Part shown: one piece after another, positions 8,291 through 17,915 of the stretch
Layout of the letters: each line of letters starts with the position of its first letter
How positions within the stretch are numbered: position 1 is the first letter of the stretch
Assembly: GCF_038235435.1 (NCBI RefSeq)
Contig: NZ_CP151275.1
Coordinates: 3,968,001 to 4,032,000, forward strand
Length of the DNA: 64,000 nt
Direction: 5' to 3'
DNA from: Niveibacterium sp. SC-1
GTDB lineage: Bacteria > Pseudomonadota > Gammaproteobacteria > Burkholderiales > Rhodocyclaceae
The notes under the pieces: model-generated
Database searches by the model: none
Told to the model about the DNA's origin: nothing
What the model saw: the letters and a program-made list of their open reading frames with translations, nothing else
Program-made: the position numbers and the translations under genes

Positions 8291-9152
8291 ATCCCTGCTC
8301 AACCGCGCGGAATCGGTGCTCGCGCGGCTCGAAGCCGTACTGCCCCCCGCACCGCCCCAACCGGACTGGAACGCCCCGGCCTTTCGCTGGCGTTCGCGCC
8401 AGGGCCGTGGCTGGCTCGAAGCCGTGCATCAACCGCACCGCATCCGCCTCTCCGATCTACAAGACGTGGATTCGCAGAAGGGTCGCATCGACGCCAACAC
8501 CCGCCAGTTCGTGCAGGGTGGCCGCGCCAACAACGTGCTGCTGACCGGCGCGCGCGGCACCGGCAAGAGTTCGCTGGTCAAGGCCATGCTCACCGAGTAC
8601 GCGGCGCAGGGCCTGCGGGTGATCGAGGTGGACAAGAGCGATCTGCTGCACCTGCCCGAGATCATCGATCTGGTCGTCGACCGGCCGGAGCGCTTCGTCG
8701 TCTTCTGCGACGACCTCTCCTTCGAGGATTCCGAGCCCGGTTACAAGGCGCTCAAGAGCGTGCTCGACGGCAGCCTCTCGGCACCGCCCGACAATGTGCT
8801 GATCTACGCCACCAGCAACCGCCGCCACCTGATGCCGGAGTACCACGCCGAGAACTTGCAGGTCTCCAAGGTGGGTGACGAGATCCATCCCGGCGAGGCG
8901 GTCGAGGAGAAAGTCTCGCTGTCCGAACGCTTCGGGCTGTGGATCTCCTTCTACCCCTTCTCGCAGGACGAGTACCTCGCCGTAGTGCGCCACTGGCTGC
9001 GCGAATTCGGCGTTGCGGACAGCGAGGGCAGCAGCGACGCAGTGCGTACCGAAGCCCTGCAGTGGGCGCTGATGCGCGGCTCGCGCAGCGGCCGGGTGGG
9101 CTGGCAGTTTGCGCGCGACTACGCCGGGCGCGCGGGCGACCACGCACGATGA
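8265..9152 (+). CDS. DUF815 AAA+ ATPase
   Basis: This 295-residue protein matches the DUF815 group of AAA+ ATPases. It has a Walker A motif GARGTGKSS near residues 94-102, a Walker B-like FVVFCDDLSFE near 145-155, and the sensor-like VLIYATSNRRHL. The sequence DVDSQKGRIDANTRQFVQGG before Walker A is typical of the family. The cellular role is not established. ATGs at 8265 and 8271 are both possible. Its stop overlaps the next gene's ATG (ATGA at 9149), giving a coupled string with the VanY-like peptidase. Confidence 0.88.
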   Translation: MTMNPLQLESLLNRAESVLARLEAVLPPAPPQPDWNAPAFRWRSRQGRGWLEAVHQPHRIRLSDLQDVDSQKGRIDANTRQFVQGGRANNVLLTGARGTGKSSLVKAMLTEYAAQGLRVIEVDKSDLLHLPEIIDLVVDRPERFVVFCDDLSFEDSEPGYKALKSVLDGSLSAPPDNVLIYATSNRRHLMPEYHAENLQVSKVGDEIHPGEAVEEKVSLSERFGLWISFYPFSQDEYLAVVRHWLREFGVADSEGSSDAVRTEALQWALMRGSRSGRVGWQFARDYAGRAGDHAR

Positions 9153-9868
9153 GCCTGAGCCCCGAAGAACTGACCGGCCGCGCGCATACGCATGTGCGCG
9201 AGTTCGTCACGCCGGGCGGCAAGCGCTTCTTCGCCCATCCGCAGGCCGGCACAGCCTTCCTCTCGCTTTGCGAGGAAGCGGCGCGCGCGGGCATCCTGCT
9301 CGAACCGGTCGCGGCCTTCCGCGACTTCGGTGCCCAGGCGCGGATCTGGAGCGACAAGTGGAACGGCCGGCGGCCGCTCTACGACGCACAAGGCGGCGTG
9401 CGCGAATATGCGGCGCTCGACGAGACCGAACGCGTAGCCGCGATCCTCGAATGGTCGGCCCTGCCCGGCGCCAGCCGCCATCATTGGGGCAGCGAGTTCG
9501 ATGTGATCGACGCCTCCGCCCTGCCGGAAAACTACCGCTTGCGCCTGATGCCGGATGAATACGCCAAGGGCGGCGTGTTCGAGCACCTGGGCGAATGGCT
9601 GCCGCAGCACATCAGCTCGCGCGGCTTCTTCCGCCCCTACGACGAGGAGCGCGGCGGCCTGCATCCGGAGCCCTGGCATCTTTCCTTCGCGGCGGTCGCC
9701 GTACCGGCACTGGCGCAGTTCAGTGCCACGCTGCTGGCCGAGGCCCTCGCGGACGCCGATCTTCCGGGTATCGCCCTCGCGCGCGAACGCGTGGCGGACG
9801 TCTACGAACGCCAGGTCCTGCGGGTTGCCCAGCCGGGCAGTCCCGAGCCGTACAGCCCACTCGCCTGA
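9149..9868 (+). CDS. M15 (VanY-type) D-alanyl-D-alanine carboxypeptidase
   Basis: This 239-residue protein has the zinc peptidase signature of family M15[12 protein letters not shown] (His and Asp ligands) near residues 109-119 and EPWHLSF near 174-180 with the third ligand and catalytic Glu. It would trim the terminal D-Ala of peptidoglycan stems or recycled peptides. No signal peptide is visible, so it may act in the cytoplasm, or its export is not obvious. The start is coupled to the ATPase gene by an ATGA overlap. Confidence 0.85.
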   Translation: MSLSPEELTGRAHTHVREFVTPGGKRFFAHPQAGTAFLSLCEEAARAGILLEPVAAFRDFGAQARIWSDKWNGRRPLYDAQGGVREYAALDETERVAAILEWSALPGASRHHWGSEFDVIDASALPENYRLRLMPDEYAKGGVFEHLGEWLPQHISSRGFFRPYDEERGGLHPEPWHLSFAAVAVPALAQFSATLLAEALADADLPGIALARERVADVYERQVLRVAQPGSPEPYSPLA

Positions 9869-9902
9869 ACCCGCCCACACCGCGGGCCCATCGGACATAC
9901 AC

Positions 9903-10841
9903 ATGGTCAAACGCGTCGAAGTCGCCGCCGCCGTGATCACGCGCCCGGACGGCAGTTTCCTGCTGGGTCAGCGTGCCCCCGACACCTTCTATGCCGGCTA
10001 CTGGGAATTCCCCGGTGGCAAGGTGGAACCCGGCGAGACGCCGCGTGCTGCGTTGATCCGCGAACTCAAGGAAGAGCTCGGAATCAGCGTGCAAGCGGCG
10101 CATCCCTGGCTGATGCGCGAGCATCACTACGAACACGCACACGTGCGCCTGCATTTCTTCGAGGTGTCGCAGTGGAGCGGAACCCCGGCGGATCACGTGC
10201 ATAGCGCCCTGGTCTGGCAGCAGGCGGAGGCGGCCAGCGTGTCGCCGATGCTGCCCGCCAACGGGCCGATCCTCAAAGCCCTGCGACTGCCGCGGCGCCT
10301 GGCGATCACCCGAGCGGGCGAGACAGGCGAAGCGGCCCAGCTCGCTGCACTGGATCGCGCCCTGGCGGCCGGACTGCGCTGGGTACGGGTGCGTGAACCG
10401 GGCTTTGACACGACGCGACTGCGCAGCTTCGCCGCCGAGGTGCAGGCCCGCTGTGCGGAACACGGCGCGCTGTGCACGCAGCCCCTCGCGCTGGCGGGCG
10501 CGGATGGCTTGGGGAACATCGGTGGCGTGCACCTGACCGGATCGGAGCTGGCTCAGGCACGCGTCCGGCCGGACTACGAGTGGGTCGGCGCGTCCTGCCA
10601 CACCCGTCGCGAACTTGAACGCGCGGCCGAGCTCGGCCTGGACTACGCGCTGCTAGGCAGCGTGCTGCCTACCGCCACGCACCCGGGTGGCGCGAGCCTG
10701 GGCTGGTCGGCCTTCGCGGAGCTTATCCGGGAGCTGCCCTTGCCGGTCATCGCCCTGGGCGGCCTCGGCCCCGCCCAACTGGAAACCGCAAAGGCGGCGG
10801 GCGCCCACGGGATTGCGGGCATCCGCAGCTTCTGGTCGTAG
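9903..10841 (+). CDS. Nudix (MutT-like) hydrolase fused to a ThiE-like domain
   Basis: This 312-residue protein joins two domains. Residues about 1-130 form a MutT-like Nudix hydrolase with the box [18 protein letters not shown] followed by KEELGI, expected to clean 8-oxo-dGTP from the nucleotide pool. Residues about 135-312 resemble thiamine monophosphate synthase ([35 protein letters not shown] and [27 protein letters not shown]). The fusion is known in many beta- and gammaproteobacteria; the ThiE half may not be active in thiamine synthesis. It lies 34 bases after the peptidase gene and ends at a strong hairpin. Confidence 0.88.
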   Translation: MVKRVEVAAAVITRPDGSFLLGQRAPDTFYAGYWEFPGGKVEPGETPRAALIRELKEELGISVQAAHPWLMREHHYEHAHVRLHFFEVSQWSGTPADHVHSALVWQQAEAASVSPMLPANGPILKALRLPRRLAITRAGETGEAAQLAALDRALAAGLRWVRVREPGFDTTRLRSFAAEVQARCAEHGALCTQPLALAGADGLGNIGGVHLTGSELAQARVRPDYEWVGASCHTRRELERAAELGLDYALLGSVLPTATHPGGASLGWSAFAELIRELPLPVIALGGLGPAQLETAKAAGAHGIAGIRSFWS

Positions 10842-10845
10842 CGCG

Positions 10846-10882
10846 CCGTTGTGTGCGCAGCCAGCGAGGCTGCGCACAACGG
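10846..10882. terminator. bidirectional hairpin between Nudix-ThiE gene and chemoreceptor gene
   Basis: A 15-base stem (5 + 10 pairs with a 2-base bulge at 10851-10852) and a 5-base loop separate convergent genes. No clear T-run follows on either strand. Confidence 0.6.
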
Positions 10883-10890
10883 TACGGCCC

Positions 10891-12138
10891 TCAGACCTGG
10901 AAGCGTCCGGCCACCGCGTTGAGCTCACCCGCGAGGCCGCGGATCTGCACGCCCACCGCAGAGAGCTGCTCGATCGCGCCCTGGTTGCCGCGCGCGATGT
11001 CGGCGAGACGCCCCACCTGGGCCAGCACACCACGACTACTCGATTGCTGCTCACCGGCGCGCGAGGCGATCGCCTGCGCATCGTCGAAGGCGCGGCGCAC
11101 CGCCCCATCCACGCTGGCCAGCGCGTCGAGCACCAGCGCGAGGCGCTCGCGGCTCGTTGCCATCGCCTGCGAACCGTCGGCCACATTGCGCTCGGCCGAG
11201 GCGGAGCGCTCGGCCAGTTCGCGCGTCACCCGCTCGATCTCGCCCGCAGCACCCGCCGACTTCTCGGCGAGCTTGCGGACTTCATCGGCCACCACCGCGA
11301 AACCGCGACCCTGTTCGCCGGCCCGCGCGGCCTCGATCGCAGCGTTGAGCGCCAGCAGATTGGTCTGGTCGGCGATGGCTTTGACGTTCGCCGTCATCGC
11401 GTCGATGCTGCGTGCCTGCTCGACAAAGTGGCTGATCGAACTCACCACCTGTTCCATCTCGTGCCCCGCGGCCTCCACCGCGTCGCGCAGCGTGGCCAGC
11501 TCGCCGTTGGCGGCCCGGCCATGGCCAAGACAGACCTCGGTGCTCTCACCCACCTGGCGGGCCGACCGGCTCACCGCCTCGCTCGCGGCATCGATGCTTT
11601 CGGTAGCATCCCGCGCCGTCTCGGCCGAGCTGGACTGTTCGCTGGCCGCGGCGCGAATGCCCTCGGCGCTGCTGGCCATCAGGCTGGAGGCACTGAAGAG
11701 TTGCTCGGAAGCTTCCTTGACCTCCGACATCGCCTTGCCCAGATCCTTGCGCAGACGCTCCGCGCTGCACGCGAGCGCGCCAATCTCGTCCGAGGTCGAA
11801 GCCACCACGGGGGAGGCGAAATCTCCCGCGGCAAGACGGCTCATCGCCTTCTCGATCGCGCGCGTGGGCGCCACGATCTGACGCTGGACAAGGTAGAGGA
11901 AGCTGCCGAAGGCGAGCACGATTGCCGCCCCCATGGAAACCAGGCTGATCGTCGCGACGCTGGCTGCCGCCTCGCGCGCGTTGCGCCCTGCCTCGCTCGC
12001 CACCGAGGCGGCCAGCAGATCGAGCTGGTGCCAGGTGGCGTAGAGCCCGGTCAGTGCGGCAGTGAGCAACAACCCCGTGCCGATGGCACAGATGAGCAGC
12101 AGCTTGTTGCGAACGCTGCCAAGAATCCATTGACGCAT
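10891..12138 (-). CDS. methyl-accepting chemotaxis protein without periplasmic sensor domain
   Basis: This 415-residue receptor has two membrane helices (about 12-32 and 64-84) with only about 30 residues between them, a HAMP-like region (about 85-140) and a full cytoplasmic signalling domain. The hairpin tip reads [20 protein letters not shown] and then [18 protein letters not shown], the CheA/CheW-binding signature. With no room for a ligand-binding domain it probably senses membrane state, energy or an internal signal. An AGGAGAG ribosome site precedes the ATG, and a sigma-28-like promoter lies about 40 bases upstream. Confidence 0.92.
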   Translation of the reverse strand: MRQWILGSVRNKLLLICAIGTGLLLTAALTGLYATWHQLDLLAASVASEAGRNAREAAASVATISLVSMGAAIVLAFGSFLYLVQRQIVAPTRAIEKAMSRLAAGDFASPVVASTSDEIGALACSAERLRKDLGKAMSEVKEASEQLFSASSLMASSAEGIRAAASEQSSSAETARDATESIDAASEAVSRSARQVGESTEVCLGHGRAANGELATLRDAVEAAGHEMEQVVSSISHFVEQARSIDAMTANVKAIADQTNLLALNAAIEAARAGEQGRGFAVVADEVRKLAEKSAGAAGEIERVTRELAERSASAERNVADGSQAMATSRERLALVLDALASVDGAVRRAFDDAQAIASRAGEQQSSSRGVLAQVGRLADIARGNQGAIEQLSAVGVQIRGLAGELNAVAGRFQV

Positions 12139-12178
12139 GGGTACAGCTCTCCTCTTACCTCTTATGGGCGATCAAGCT

Positions 12179-12206
12179 ATATCGGCAAAAAGGGCGGTCC
12201 ACTTGA
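12179..12206 (-). promoter_or_regulatory. sigma-28 (FliA)-like promoter of the chemoreceptor gene
   Basis: On the minus strand TCAAGT (12201-12206) is followed after 14 bases by GCCGATAT (12179-12186). This matches the betaproteobacterial flagellar pattern TCAAG-N15-GCCGATAA apart from the last base, and fits a chemotaxis receptor. Confidence 0.6.
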
Positions 12207-12275
12207 ATGCCTGTTCCGGCCGCAAACATCCGGAACGCCGCGATGACTTATGCTCGCGGCCGGAGGACACACCCG

Positions 12276-13259
12276 ATGGCCGCACTGCCACGCATCACGC
12301 TCGTCGCCACCGGCGGCACGATCGCCGGGCTCGCCCCCGCCGGTGCCGGCGCGTTCGAGTACCAGGCCGGCGCGCTCGCCGCCGAAGCCCTGCTCCAGGC
12401 CCTGCCGCAGGCAGGGGAACTGGCACGGCTGGGCAGCGAGACGCTCTTTTCGCTCGACAGCAAAGACCTGGAACCGACGCACTGGCTGCGGCTCATCGCC
12501 CGCCTGCGCGACCTGCTCGCGCAGCCTGAAGTGGACGGCATCGTCGTCACGCACGGCACCGATACGCTGGAGGAAACCGCCTGCGCGCTGGACCTGTGCC
12601 TGCCGCGCGGCAAGCCGGTGATCCTCACCGCCGCCATGCGACCGGCCAGCGCGCCCGGCGCCGACGGCCCCCTGAACCTGCTGCAGGCGATCCGCGCCGC
12701 AGCAACACCCGAACTCGGCGCCTGCGGCCCGCTCGTCGCCGCGGGCGACCGCCTCTGGCGCGCCCGCGACATCGGCAAACGCCATACCCATGCGGTCGAC
12801 GCCCTGGGCGCCTTCGCGGAAGGCCCGCTCGGCCTCTTCCGCGGGACGGCACTACACCTGGGCGCATCCCCTACGGCAGCCGCGGCTCTCTTCTCTGATG
12901 CCTTGCCCGAACGCCTGCCGTGGGTGGACATCCTCCCGGGCTACGCGGGCGCCGCGCCCAGCCTGATCGACGCCGCCGTGGCCGACGGGGCCGAGGGACT
13001 GGTACTGGCCCTGGCCGGCCATGGCAGCGTGCCGGAACGCTGGTTGCCGGCGCTGGCCCGCGCCGCGGCCCGCGTACCGGTCGTGCGCGCCAGCCGCATT
13101 CCCGCGGGCGGCGTGTGGCCCCAAGCCAACTTCGACGACGCGGCGCACGGGCTCATCGCAGCCGGATCCCGTTCGGCCTGGCAGGCGCGGGTGCTCCTGA
13201 GCTTTGGCCTGGCCCGGGGGCTGGGCAAGGACGCGCTCGCCGGGCTCTTTGCGACCTGA
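12276..13259 (+). CDS. L-asparaginase
   Basis: This 327-residue protein has both asparaginase/glutaminase signatures: ITLVATGGTIAGL near residues 7-19 with the nucleophile Thr, and GIVVTHGTDTLEETAC near 86-101 with the Thr-Asp pair. It should hydrolyse Asn to Asp and ammonia. No signal peptide is seen, suggesting a cytoplasmic enzyme. The frame opens at 12207, but GGAGG sits 10 bases before the ATG at 12276, which also gives a family-like N terminus. It lies on the plus strand, divergent from the chemoreceptor gene. Confidence 0.88.
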   Translation: MAALPRITLVATGGTIAGLAPAGAGAFEYQAGALAAEALLQALPQAGELARLGSETLFSLDSKDLEPTHWLRLIARLRDLLAQPEVDGIVVTHGTDTLEETACALDLCLPRGKPVILTAAMRPASAPGADGPLNLLQAIRAAATPELGACGPLVAAGDRLWRARDIGKRHTHAVDALGAFAEGPLGLFRGTALHLGASPTAAAALFSDALPERLPWVDILPGYAGAAPSLIDAAVADGAEGLVLALAGHGSVPERWLPALARAAARVPVVRASRIPAGGVWPQANFDDAAHGLIAAGSRSAWQARVLLSFGLARGLGKDALAGLFAT

Positions 13260-13385
13260 AAGGCACAAGGACACCCGATTTAACCGATCCTGCTGGCGCC
13301 GGGCCGCTCCAGGCATCAAGCTGGGAAGCGGAGGCACCGTAGATGGCACACATGTCGTCACGGCCGGCACAGGAGGGTGGTCTGG

Positions 13386-15119
13386 ATGGACGAGGCCAAG
13401 GCGCGGGGATTCCGCCCTCGCCCCTCATTCGAAGGTTGTCGCGCGGTAGTTGCGGACCAGCACTCCTCGGTCCGCAACTGGCTGCGTGAACAGCTCTCTA
13501 CCCTGGGCCTCACCAGCGTGTCCCTGGCGTCCTCGGGCGTCGACCTGGTGCGCCTCCTGCGCAACGCGCCCCTGCCCTTTGATGTGGTGCTCTGCGACCA
13601 CCATCTGGACCCCAACCGCGACGGTCTGCAACTGCTGGAAGAGCTGCGCTACCAACGCGCCCTGCCCTTTCACACGATCTTCATCCTCATCACCGCGGAG
13701 CGGCACTATCCGCACGTGGTCGCGGCCGCCGAATTCGCGCCCGACGACTACCTGATCAAGCCCTTCGCCCCGGTCCTGCTCGAAGAGCGCCTGCAGGACT
13801 CGATGCAGCGCAAGCGACACCTGAGCCCGGCGCATGAGCTGCTCGATGCCGGCGAGGTCGACAGCGCGCTCGCCGCCTGCGACAAGCTGATCGCCGGCAG
13901 CAGTCGCTACCGCCTCGATGTGCTGCGCCTGAAGGCGGAGTTGCTCGTCTCGCTCGAACGCGTCGAGGAGGCCGCCAAGATCTACGAAGCGGTGAGCAGC
14001 ACGCGCATCGTGCCCTGGGCCCGCATGGGACTCGCGCTGACCCTGCAACTCCAGGGCCGCGGCGGCGAAGCCGAAGCAATCGCGCTGGACCTCAACGAAG
14101 CGCATCCGGAGTTCATCTCGGTCTATGACTTCCTCGCGCGGGTGCGCGAGGAACGGGGTGACCTCTCTGGCGCGGCCGAGAGCCTGGAACGCGCGGCCTC
14201 GATCACCAACAGCGTGGACCGCTTGCGTCGCCTCGCGGACCTGGCCGAAGCCCAGGGCGACCACGCACGCGCCAGCAGCGCCCTGGCCAAAGTGCTGGAA
14301 CGCACCCGCAAGAGCTCGATGCTGCAGGTCGCGGACTATGTGAAGCTCGTCCGCTCCACGCTCGCTACCGGCGATGTGCAGGAGGCGAAGCGCCTGTCGC
14401 GCGACATCCGCACCGAGCTGCGCAACGACGACAGCGCCGAAACCCGGGTCGCCTTCGCGGTGGCCGACGCGCTCGCCGCCGAGCACGAGGACCGCAGTGA
14501 GGACGCGCGCGTCCTGGTCAATCAGGCGCTGGAGGCGCGCGCGACCGCAAGCGACGCTGTCAGCGACGCCACCACCCTGGAGCTGGCGAACGCCTGTGTG
14601 GTCACCCAGCAGGTCCAGGCTGCCACCGAACTGGCCGAGGAGGTCGCGACGCGCCAGAAGAAGACGACGGGCAGCCGCCTCGCCACTTCACTGGGCTCGC
14701 TCTTCGGCAAGCTGCAGAGCGCCCTGACCGCGTCGCCCGACGCGGCGCCCGTGATGGAACTGGGGCCCGAGACCGAACTCGTCATCGCTCCCGCGCGCGC
14801 GAGCGCACCGCCGCGAGCCTTGGAGGCCACCCCCTCAAGCCCGGCGGGCACCGTTCCGGCCGGGCCTGCGGCCACCGCGGGAGCGCCGTCGGACGAGTCC
14901 GCCGAAGGCGTGGATGTCGCGCAGCTGCTCATGGCCACGGCGGCCGCCTTGCAGGGCCTGGAGACTTCCTGGTCGGCGGAGAGCGCCACCGAATGCCGCC
15001 GCTTGCTCGTCTGCGTCTTCCGTGCCGCGCCGCGCGAGCGCCAGGTGATCGACGCGCACATCCGCTATAACAAGCTCGCCGCAGCCAACGGCGGGGAGCG
15101 CCACAAACCCGGCGGCTGA
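13386..15119 (+). CDS. response-regulator receiver / tetratricopeptide protein
   Basis: This 577-residue protein begins with a CheY-like receiver (residues about 15-140): the phosphoacceptor Asp is in VVLCDHHLD near residue 71 and the conserved Lys in YLIKPFAP near 125. Residues about 145-400 form TPR-like helical repeats (DAGEVDSALAACDKLI, ERVEEAAKIYEAV, GDLSGAAESLERAAS, GDHARASSALAKVLERT). A Pro/Ala-rich linker follows (about 460-510), then a short conserved-looking helical tail. There is no DNA-binding output. A GTG at 13377 abuts AGGAGG, so the ATG at 13386 is chosen. No histidine kinase gene is adjacent. The role is unknown; similar proteins can act as phosphorylation-dependent adaptors. 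Confidence 0.82.
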   Translation: MDEAKARGFRPRPSFEGCRAVVADQHSSVRNWLREQLSTLGLTSVSLASSGVDLVRLLRNAPLPFDVVLCDHHLDPNRDGLQLLEELRYQRALPFHTIFILITAERHYPHVVAAAEFAPDDYLIKPFAPVLLEERLQDSMQRKRHLSPAHELLDAGEVDSALAACDKLIAGSSRYRLDVLRLKAELLVSLERVEEAAKIYEAVSSTRIVPWARMGLALTLQLQGRGGEAEAIALDLNEAHPEFISVYDFLARVREERGDLSGAAESLERAASITNSVDRLRRLADLAEAQGDHARASSALAKVLERTRKSSMLQVADYVKLVRSTLATGDVQEAKRLSRDIRTELRNDDSAETRVAFAVADALAAEHEDRSEDARVLVNQALEARATASDAVSDATTLELANACVVTQQVQAATELAEEVATRQKKTTGSRLATSLGSLFGKLQSALTASPDAAPVMELGPETELVIAPARASAPPRALEATPSSPAGTVPAGPAATAGAPSDESAEGVDVAQLLMATAAALQGLETSWSAESATECRRLLVCVFRAAPRERQVIDAHIRYNKLAAANGGERHKPGG

Positions 15120-15137
15120 CCCGGCGGGTGCGGCGGT

Positions 15138-16964
15138 TCAGCCGCCTCGTTCGGCCTCGGCCTCGCGCGCATCCGCGGCGATCTTGCGCTCGAGCTGTTT
15201 GGCGGCGTCGCGGTCCTGTTCGAGAATGGACTGGAATTCCCGACGCGCTTCCTGCGCGGTCTGGATCAGCTTGGATTCGTCGTGATAGACCGCGTGCTGG
15301 CGCCTGAGCATGTCTTCGTCGTGCACGATGAAGTGCTTGATCAGCTGCTCCACCTCGCCGCCGGGCACGCCCAGCCCTTCCAGCGTGAAGCGTCCCAGCG
15401 CGATGCTCGAAGCCCAGGTCTCGCGCATCTGCCGCTCCACGCCCAGATCGAGCAGGCGGTAGGCATGGAACCGGTTGCGCGCGCGCGCAACGATCTGCAG
15501 TTTGGGGTAGTGCTTGCGCACCATTTCCACGGTGCGCAGTGAGGCTTCCACGTCATCGATCGCCAGCACCAGCACCTGCGCCCGCTCGAGACCCGCGGAC
15601 TCCATCAGGTCGTGGCGCGAGGCATCGCCGTAGTAGGCCTTCATGCCGAAGCGGCGCACCGCATCCACCTGCTCGGCGTCGATGTCCACCGCGGTGTAGC
15701 GAACACCTTGGGCGGCGAGCAGGCGACCGACGATCTGCCCCACGCGGCCGAATCCCGCGATCACCACCGGCGCCCCCTCGTCCGGCACCGCGTCGTAGGG
15801 TCGCACCGCGGCCTTTGCGGCCGCGCGCCGCGCCAGCCAGTCGTTGGCGATGAAGAAGAAGGGACTCAGCGCCATCGACAACGCCACCGCGAGCGTCAGT
15901 TCATCGACCAGGACGGGCCGCAGCAGCGCGCCCCGGTCGAGCAGGCGGAACACCACGAAGGCAAATTCACCGCCCTGTGCCAGCGCAAAAGCCAGGGGCC
16001 GTGCGCTCTCCTTGCCCTGGGGCAGGCAGCGACGCAGCAGGTAGAGGCTCAGCGTCTTGATCGCCAGGAGGCCCAGCGCCATGCCGAGCACCTCGAAGGG
16101 CGCGACCGCGAAAAGGCCGATGTCGATGCTCATGCCCACGGCGATGAAGAAGAGACCGAGCAGAAGCGTCTCGAAGGGCGCGATCGAGGCTTCGAGCTCG
16201 TGGCGGAACTCCGAGTCGGCGAGCAGCACACCGGCGACGAAGGCCCCCAGCGACATCGACAGCCCCGACGCATCCATCAGCAAGGCCAGCCCCAGGGCGA
16301 CCAGCAGGGCCGCAGCGGTGAAGACCTCGCGACTGCCGAAACGCGCGACGTAGTTGAAGAGCCAGCGCAGCAGCGGCCGACCCACGATCACTACCGCCAC
16401 GAGCACCAGCGCCCCGGTCCCCGGCCGCAGGCCGGCGCGACTGCCGGCGATGCCGAACAGTGGCAGCAGCGCGAGCAGCGCGATCACCGACAGATCCTGG
16501 AACAGCAGGATGGCGAAGGATTCCCGCCCGTAGCGGGTGGTGAGCTCCTTGCGCTCCGCCAGCGTGGGCAGGACCAGCGCAGTCGAAGACAAAGCCAGGG
16601 TCCAGCCTGTCAGCAGGGACACCTGCCAGGCGAGGTCGAAACCGTAGTAGCCCACCAGGCCCAGCACCGTGCCGACGCCAAGCAACTGCAGGGTGCCGAG
16701 TCCGAAGACCTGCCGGCGCAGGGCCCACAGGCGCGTGGGCTGGAGCTCCAGGCCGATGATGAAGAGCAGGAGCACCACGCCGATCTCAGCGGTATGCAGC
16801 AGGCTTTCGGGATCGGCCACCGCGCGCAGCCCGTAGGGGCCGATCAGCACGCCCGCGGCAAGATAACCCAGGACCGAACCCAGCCCCATGCGCCGGAACA
16901 AGGGTACGAAGAGAACCGTGGCGCCCAGCAGAACCGCAAGCGTGGTGAAGGAGCCCATGTTCAC
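15138..16964 (-). CDS. CPA2-family monovalent cation:proton antiporter (KefB/KefC-like)
   Basis: This 608-residue protein has a membrane part of about twelve helices (residues 1-380, with YLAAGVLIGPYGL and ALSSTALVLPTLAERKE) followed by a TrkA-N/RCK domain (from about 398) whose Rossmann start reads VVIAGFGRVGQIVG and binds NAD(H). A charged C-terminal tail follows. It resembles glutathione-gated K+ efflux systems. Its ATG overlaps the cysB stop (ATGA), so it is co-transcribed with the cysteine regulator, an unexpected pairing that may link K+ efflux to thiol status. No kefF/kefG partner is nearby. Confidence 0.88.
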   Translation of the reverse strand: MNMGSFTTLAVLLGATVLFVPLFRRMGLGSVLGYLAAGVLIGPYGLRAVADPESLLHTAEIGVVLLLFIIGLELQPTRLWALRRQVFGLGTLQLLGVGTVLGLVGYYGFDLAWQVSLLTGWTLALSSTALVLPTLAERKELTTRYGRESFAILLFQDLSVIALLALLPLFGIAGSRAGLRPGTGALVLVAVVIVGRPLLRWLFNYVARFGSREVFTAAALLVALGLALLMDASGLSMSLGAFVAGVLLADSEFRHELEASIAPFETLLLGLFFIAVGMSIDIGLFAVAPFEVLGMALGLLAIKTLSLYLLRRCLPQGKESARPLAFALAQGGEFAFVVFRLLDRGALLRPVLVDELTLAVALSMALSPFFFIANDWLARRAAAKAAVRPYDAVPDEGAPVVIAGFGRVGQIVGRLLAAQGVRYTAVDIDAEQVDAVRRFGMKAYYGDASRHDLMESAGLERAQVLVLAIDDVEASLRTVEMVRKHYPKLQIVARARNRFHAYRLLDLGVERQMRETWASSIALGRFTLEGLGVPGGEVEQLIKHFIVHDEDMLRRQHAVYHDESKLIQTAQEARREFQSILEQDRDAAKQLERKIAADAREAEAERGG

Positions 16965-17902
16965 AGTCCCGGATCAGTGCCGCCGCCCACCAGCGCGGCG
17001 TCGACGACGCGACGCGTGAGGTGGTGGGCCATCAGCTCGATGAAACCATAGGCGTAGCCGCGCAGGTAGGCCTTGTGGCGGATACCGATGCGGGTGACCG
17101 CCGACTCGAACAGATGCGCCGCATCGATCTTGGCGATCTGGGTATCGACCTTCGGGTCGTAGGCGATGGAGGCGACGATGCCGATGCCCAGGTCCATCGC
17201 GACGTAGGTCTTGATCACGTCCGCATCCATCGCGGCCAGCACCACGTTGGGCTTGAGCCCGCGCGCGAGGAAGGCCTTGTTCACCTGGCTGCGGCCGGCG
17301 AAGAAGGTGTCGTAGGTGACGATCGGGTACTTCGCGATCTCTTCGAGCGTGAGCGGGCTCGCCTTGAGGATCGGGTGGCGCGGCGTCGCGATGATGCAGC
17401 GATTCCACTGGTAGCACGGCAGCGAGACCAGGCCCTCGGTTTCGGCCACGTTCTCGGTGGCGACTGCAAGGTCGGCGTCGCCGTCCAGCACCCATTGGCA
17501 GATCTGCCGCGGACTGCCTTGGTGGAGCGAGAGGCGCACCTTGGGGTACTTCTGCACGAACTGCTGGATCACCCGCGGCAAGGCATAGCGCGCCTGGTTG
17601 TGGGTGCAGGCGATGGAGAGCATGCCCTCGGACTCGTTGCGGAATTCGGCGCCGACCTTCTTGAGGCTGTCGATCTCGCCCTGCATGCGTTCGGCGATGG
17701 CGAGCACCTGGCGGCCCGGATCGGTGATGCCGACCAGGCGCTTGCCATGGCGCACGAAGATCTCGACGCCCAGTTCTTCCTCCAGCTGGCGGATCTGCTT
17801 GGAGACGCCTGGCTGGGAAGTAAATAGCGCTTCGGCCGCCTCCGAGACGTTCAGGCCGGCCCGGACCACTTCCACCACATAGCGCAGCTGCTGGAGATTC
17901 AT
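16961..17902 (-). CDS. cysB: CysB, LysR-type regulator of sulfate assimilation
   Basis: This 313-residue protein starts MNLQQLRYVVEVVRAGLNVS and has the CysB helix-turn-helix (AAEALFTSQPGVSKQIRQLE) and CysB-type inducer domain (ACTHNQARYALPRVIQQF; YDTFFAGRSQVNKAF). CysB activates sulfate reduction genes with O-acetylserine/N-acetylserine as inducer. The frame extends to 17953, but the ATG at 17902 matches the family N terminus. It is divergent from the sulfate cluster at 18011, its likely target. Confidence 0.93.
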   Translation of the reverse strand: MNLQQLRYVVEVVRAGLNVSEAAEALFTSQPGVSKQIRQLEEELGVEIFVRHGKRLVGITDPGRQVLAIAERMQGEIDSLKKVGAEFRNESEGMLSIACTHNQARYALPRVIQQFVQKYPKVRLSLHQGSPRQICQWVLDGDADLAVATENVAETEGLVSLPCYQWNRCIIATPRHPILKASPLTLEEIAKYPIVTYDTFFAGRSQVNKAFLARGLKPNVVLAAMDADVIKTYVAMDLGIGIVASIAYDPKVDTQIAKIDAAHLFESAVTRIGIRHKAYLRGYAYGFIELMAHHLTRRVVDAALVGGGTDPGL

Positions 17903-17915
17903 GGGCGTCGCTCGC

